From positions 21,675,193 to 21,739,192 of the forward strand of contig NC_086257.1 in NCBI RefSeq assembly GCF_021018805.1: a stretch of 64,000 nucleotides of DNA, written 5' to 3'. Positions 60,718-64,000 of the stretch are shown piece by piece. This stretch comes from Prinia subflava. Its lineage: Eukaryota > Chordata > Aves > Passeriformes > Cisticolidae. Within the stretch, counting starts at the first letter, position 1, and every line of letters begins with the position of its first letter. The notes under the pieces are model-generated. The model ran no database searches. It had not been told where the DNA came from and worked only from the letters and a program-made list of their open reading frames with translations. A program made the position numbers and the translations under genes.

Positions 60718-63370
60718 TGAAGGTTGGAGGTGTCTGGCAGGCCTTTTGGGAGCAGCACATGAACCAGGCATTATGTGTCTCTGACTTAGAAGACTGCAGT
60801 TTTTAATAATCTCTTGAATTAGAGAAAATCGTTATTTGACCTTCTGCACCATAGATCATTCCATTTAATAACATTCTTTCAGATTCTCTGGACCACCTTT
60901 ACACTATTTAATCTTCATGTTGAGGATACTGCCAAGGCCACTGCCCACAGAGCAGTGCTGGGGTCAGAGGGACACACTGCAGGTTTGGCCATGGAGGGAA
61001 GGGCTGGGGTTTGTGTTAGTGCAGGTGGGTGGGCAGTGGAAAATACCTCTAACTTGAAAATACTTGAAACTTCCATGTTTTAAATTTTAGTTTCTTCTCC
61101 CTCCAAACTTTTGCCTCTTTGTGAATTAATTAAATCGTAACTGGAAGATTTGGCATCCATCTCAACAACTCAACATTAGATTAGTCCAGGAAGGAGAATA
61201 CAGAAGGAGCTGGCCTGCCTCTGCTCTGGCCTTTGGTGCCATGTCATAGTGTAGATGAATCCTGTACAGAGAATCAGCATAAAATCAAGGTAAGAAACAC
61301 TTAATTGGTGTCTTTGAAAGTCTCAGAGGCAAGGAAAAAACTATGGTACATTAAATCAGAGATGTGTCCAGCTACTTTAGCAAGAATTTTTGATACAGAG
61401 CAATTAATAAGTGCCAAATTCTGGCACAGTTACTTGTGTCATGGAGCATGTTAACCCACACGTGAGCTCCAGGACTGCAGTGGGATTATTCATTGGTAAG
61501 GTATTTTAGGAAGTAAAGGTATTAGATCTGCCCACTGAGTGAGGAGTCTTAGAGAAATCCTGAGGCAGCTTGAGGGATAAAGTACTGCTCAATTAGCTCT
61601 GAGCATCTCTACATGCTGCAGCAATCTCCTGGAGGAGAGGCACAACAGGATCATTCAGTGGCAATTTCCTACCTTGCTAAGGTTCCCCTCAGCAAGTTCT
61701 CTCCTGCAGATGCTGATCAATATTCAGCTTTCAGTCCATACAACCCTTCCAACATCAGCTTTTGCCTGTTCAGAGCTATAACCAGCAGCTGACTGTGCTG
61801 TGCTGATACCTATTGATCATTTAATCCATGATTTCATGTAAGAGTCACCCTGGACTTCCTGGTTCCACTTTCAGCTACACTTGCAAAGTGCACTTGGCTC
61901 CCCCAGCTTGGAGAAATGGGATTTCAACTGGAGTCTCTTGGTCAGGGGCAGCAGGGAATTGCTGAGTAGGATCTAAAACCTCTGAAGATAAAGCAAAGAT
62001 CCCCCGCTTCATTTAGGGCTAAAAAGAGAGATTTTCAAGCAGTGACTTAAGCCAGGACAGTTGTTCTAATGAGGAAATACCATCATGTTTGTTTATCAGC
62101 ATCACACCAACTTTTATCACTTGTCTTCATGTGATTTTCCTCCTCAAATCCACCTTTGAGCCAACTCTGAAGTTATCTTTTCTCTGGTCCATGAGAATTT
62201 CTCTGAATCCTTTCCCATTTGAACCTCTCTCTGCAGTTTAATGTCCATGTTCTGTTCAAATCTTCCTAGCTGAACTCAGCTTCAGTGTTGGGGTTTCTTG
62301 TTTTTTCATAGCTGGATTCCTCATTCTCAGCCCCAGAGCACAGGACACTGGCAAAATCTCCCCTGCTCCTGATCCCCCTGCTCAGTCCCTTGCCCTCTTA
62401 CTATTCTGTCCTGCCAGTTGTGCCACTAAAAAGCTTTTGTTCCTCTTATCACCTCTACTAAATGTCTTGTCAATCTGCCAATCTGCACAGAAATCTCTCT
62501 TCCAATGATTTCCTCCTTGGCAGTTTATGATTCATCCTTTTCTCTGTTCTACTTTGCCTTCATTTAGGGTGAAAAAAATTTCATTAGACATTTCCAAACA
62601 ATCAGAACAGCCTCAGTTACCCAGTGAAATGGAAAATCAGGACAGAGCCGTCCCACTTTGCTGCAGTCCCAGCTCTCTCCTGCCAATGAGCATATTAATG
62701 AGATTTCAGTACCAATCAAGAGCCAAACAGAAATGAGTTCCACGCCCTGGATGCAGATTCAGAGAGCACTACCTGCAGATGGAGGGAAGAGCTGGTTCAG
62801 AGACCCTGCCCTCATCACTGCCTCAGGATGCACCACCTTCCCTGAGGCCAGGGGAGGGAGAGCAGGACTGCAGTTCTGACCAGCCAGTTAAACTAAACAA
62901 AGGGTTCTGCTCCCACCCACTGCATTTTGTCCCTCACTGTGGCTGGCCCCAGTCCAGCTCCATGCTCTATATATACTGCAAATGAAACTCAGGGGCTTAA
63001 GGGGTAGCTGAGCAATACAGAAGAAAAACTAGACAAAGACATTGTGTGTGTGGGACAAACAGCTGCCTGCCTGTCAAGTGCTGTGGAAAGACAGAGTTGC
63101 ACATAAATTTGGCTTGCAAGAATTGTAGCAATATTATGTTTGTCATGGTTCTTTTTAATAACAAAGGTGTTATGATGTGTCAGAACCAGAATCATGGTGG
63201 AAATTGCATCCTGCACATCCATGCTTTCAAATAAGCCTGTCCTACACCGACACATCCCAAACTGTCACCAAGCCATCTCGGACAGGAGCAGTACCACTGA
63301 GGAAGTGACAGCTTGCAGTCATCCAGAGTGCTGTAACTGCAGATTGCCAAAACATCAGTGAACAGTTTTG
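60718..63370. other. LRRC31 3' UTR and intergenic
   Basis: No gene seen. The first few hundred bases are probably LRRC31 3' UTR. No AATAAA was found nearby; an ATTAAA variant at 61129-61134, about 410 bases after the stop, is a possible poly(A) signal. If LRRIQ4 were intact, its last exons should fall in the right-hand part of this stretch on the minus strand; I did not recognise an IQ-motif exon there. Confidence 0.55.
61129..61134 (+). terminator. Candidate LRRC31 poly(A) signal (ATTAAA)
   Basis: The commonest variant hexamer, at a plausible 3' UTR length. A second ATTAAA occurs near 61350. Confidence 0.3.
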
Positions 63371-63925
63371 CAGAAGTGTGGAGATACCTTCAAACAGCTT
63401 TTGACACCTCTGTAAGACAGGATGGTGATGCAGGTCCTGGTAGAAATGTGTGTTCTGCCTGTCTGGAATCCTACTCTGTACTGCCAAACAAGGTACTGAT
63501 CATTTCCACAGGTAAAGTCCATAAGCAAGGTTTATAAACTGTGATATTGTTGGGATCATTACTAAACACAGAGAAACAACATGAGTTTTGAAGCCTGAGC
63601 TTTGATATTACTCCTGTTGTGACAGTTCTGGCCTGATGCTGCACTTTGTACCTAAAGAGATTAAGAGTCCCTTCAGTCCTGCCTTTGGGAGCAGATGAAG
63701 TCCATGGAGTTTCCATCTTGCAGCAGAACAAGGTCTTGCCTCTTCTATTGCTCCTGCCTGCAATTTGCTTATGTCTTCTGGCAGACATTTAATTCCTTTA
63801 TCTTGTCCCAACCATAATCTTTCTAATGACTCCAGGATAAAGTCTCTCCTTTGAAGAGATACTGAATTTATTTTCAGAAAGTCCAAGGCATTTAAAATTT
63901 TCAGTTCCTTCACCTCCACAGGTAT
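63370..63925 (-). pseudogene. LRRIQ4: LRRIQ4 remnant with frameshifts
   Basis: The block 63758-63925 on the minus strand encodes pieces close to the LRRIQ4 leucine-rich repeats: IPVEVKELKIL, then (in another frame) CLGLSENKFSI, then back in the first frame LESLERLWLGQDKGIKCLPE and DISKLQ. Moving between these pieces needs one frame change near 63888-63900 and a second near 63832-63842. No splice site explains either. After KLQ the sequence loses LRR character and shows no GT donor. A stop codon or an acceptor AG lies just upstream (63926-63928). A weaker piece at 63380-63412 reads EVSKAV, stop, RYL, resembling the EAIWKYL end of the family with TGG changed to TGA. Human LRRIQ4 lies at this place and orientation beside LRRC31. 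Alternatives are local sequencing errors or a still functional exon elsewhere; the rest of the gene would lie beyond the window. Confidence 0.65.
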
Positions 63926-64000
63926 CTAGACACAGTCATTAAAAAGATATATTATGTCAATTAAATGGTAATCTTTTTAGGGAAGAAATCTCCTAAGAAA

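Overview
The window is vertebrate nuclear DNA, almost certainly from a bird. Genes are split into GT-AG exons. CR1 LINE 3' ends with the typical TTCTATGAA-type terminal repeats are the only interspersed element I can name. Intergenic distances are short. The gene set and orientations match the block next to human SEC62 (LRRIQ4, LRRC31, SAMD7, SEC62), read here in reverse. I cannot name the species. There is no bacterial-type operon, CRISPR array, tRNA or rRNA, and I saw no intact virus.

Layout: 1-4773 is the 3' UTR and downstream flank of SEC62. 4774-19287 holds SEC62 on the minus strand (8 coding exons, 400 codons), starting in a CpG-rich promoter. About 19425-19990 is a GC-rich minisatellite directly upstream of that promoter, followed by a CR1 copy in reverse orientation. 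22355-22870 is a very long GGAA tetranucleotide tract. 28043-34757 holds SAMD7 on the minus strand (8 coding exons, 542 codons); a candidate noncoding first exon and promoter lies near 41.9-42.2 kb. 50081-60717 holds LRRC31 on the plus strand (10 coding exons, 581 codons), with six consecutive 168-base, phase-1 exons that each carry two leucine-rich repeats. About 63370-63925 holds a minus-strand remnant of LRRIQ4 with apparent frameshifts.

The three intact genes do not form a pathway. SEC62 is a housekeeping ER protein-import and ER-phagy factor. SAMD7 is a photoreceptor Polycomb-associated repressor. LRRC31 is an epithelial leucine-rich-repeat protein. They are neighbours through conserved synteny. 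All splice sites were read by eye; each gene's exons join in frame from start to stop, which is strong internal support. Regulatory calls (CTCF, OTX/CRX, POU, poly(A)) are motif-level inferences. I found no previously undescribed biological system. The most useful leads are the broken LRRIQ4, the minisatellite at the SEC62 promoter, the candidate SAMD7 first exon, and the long GGAA tract.
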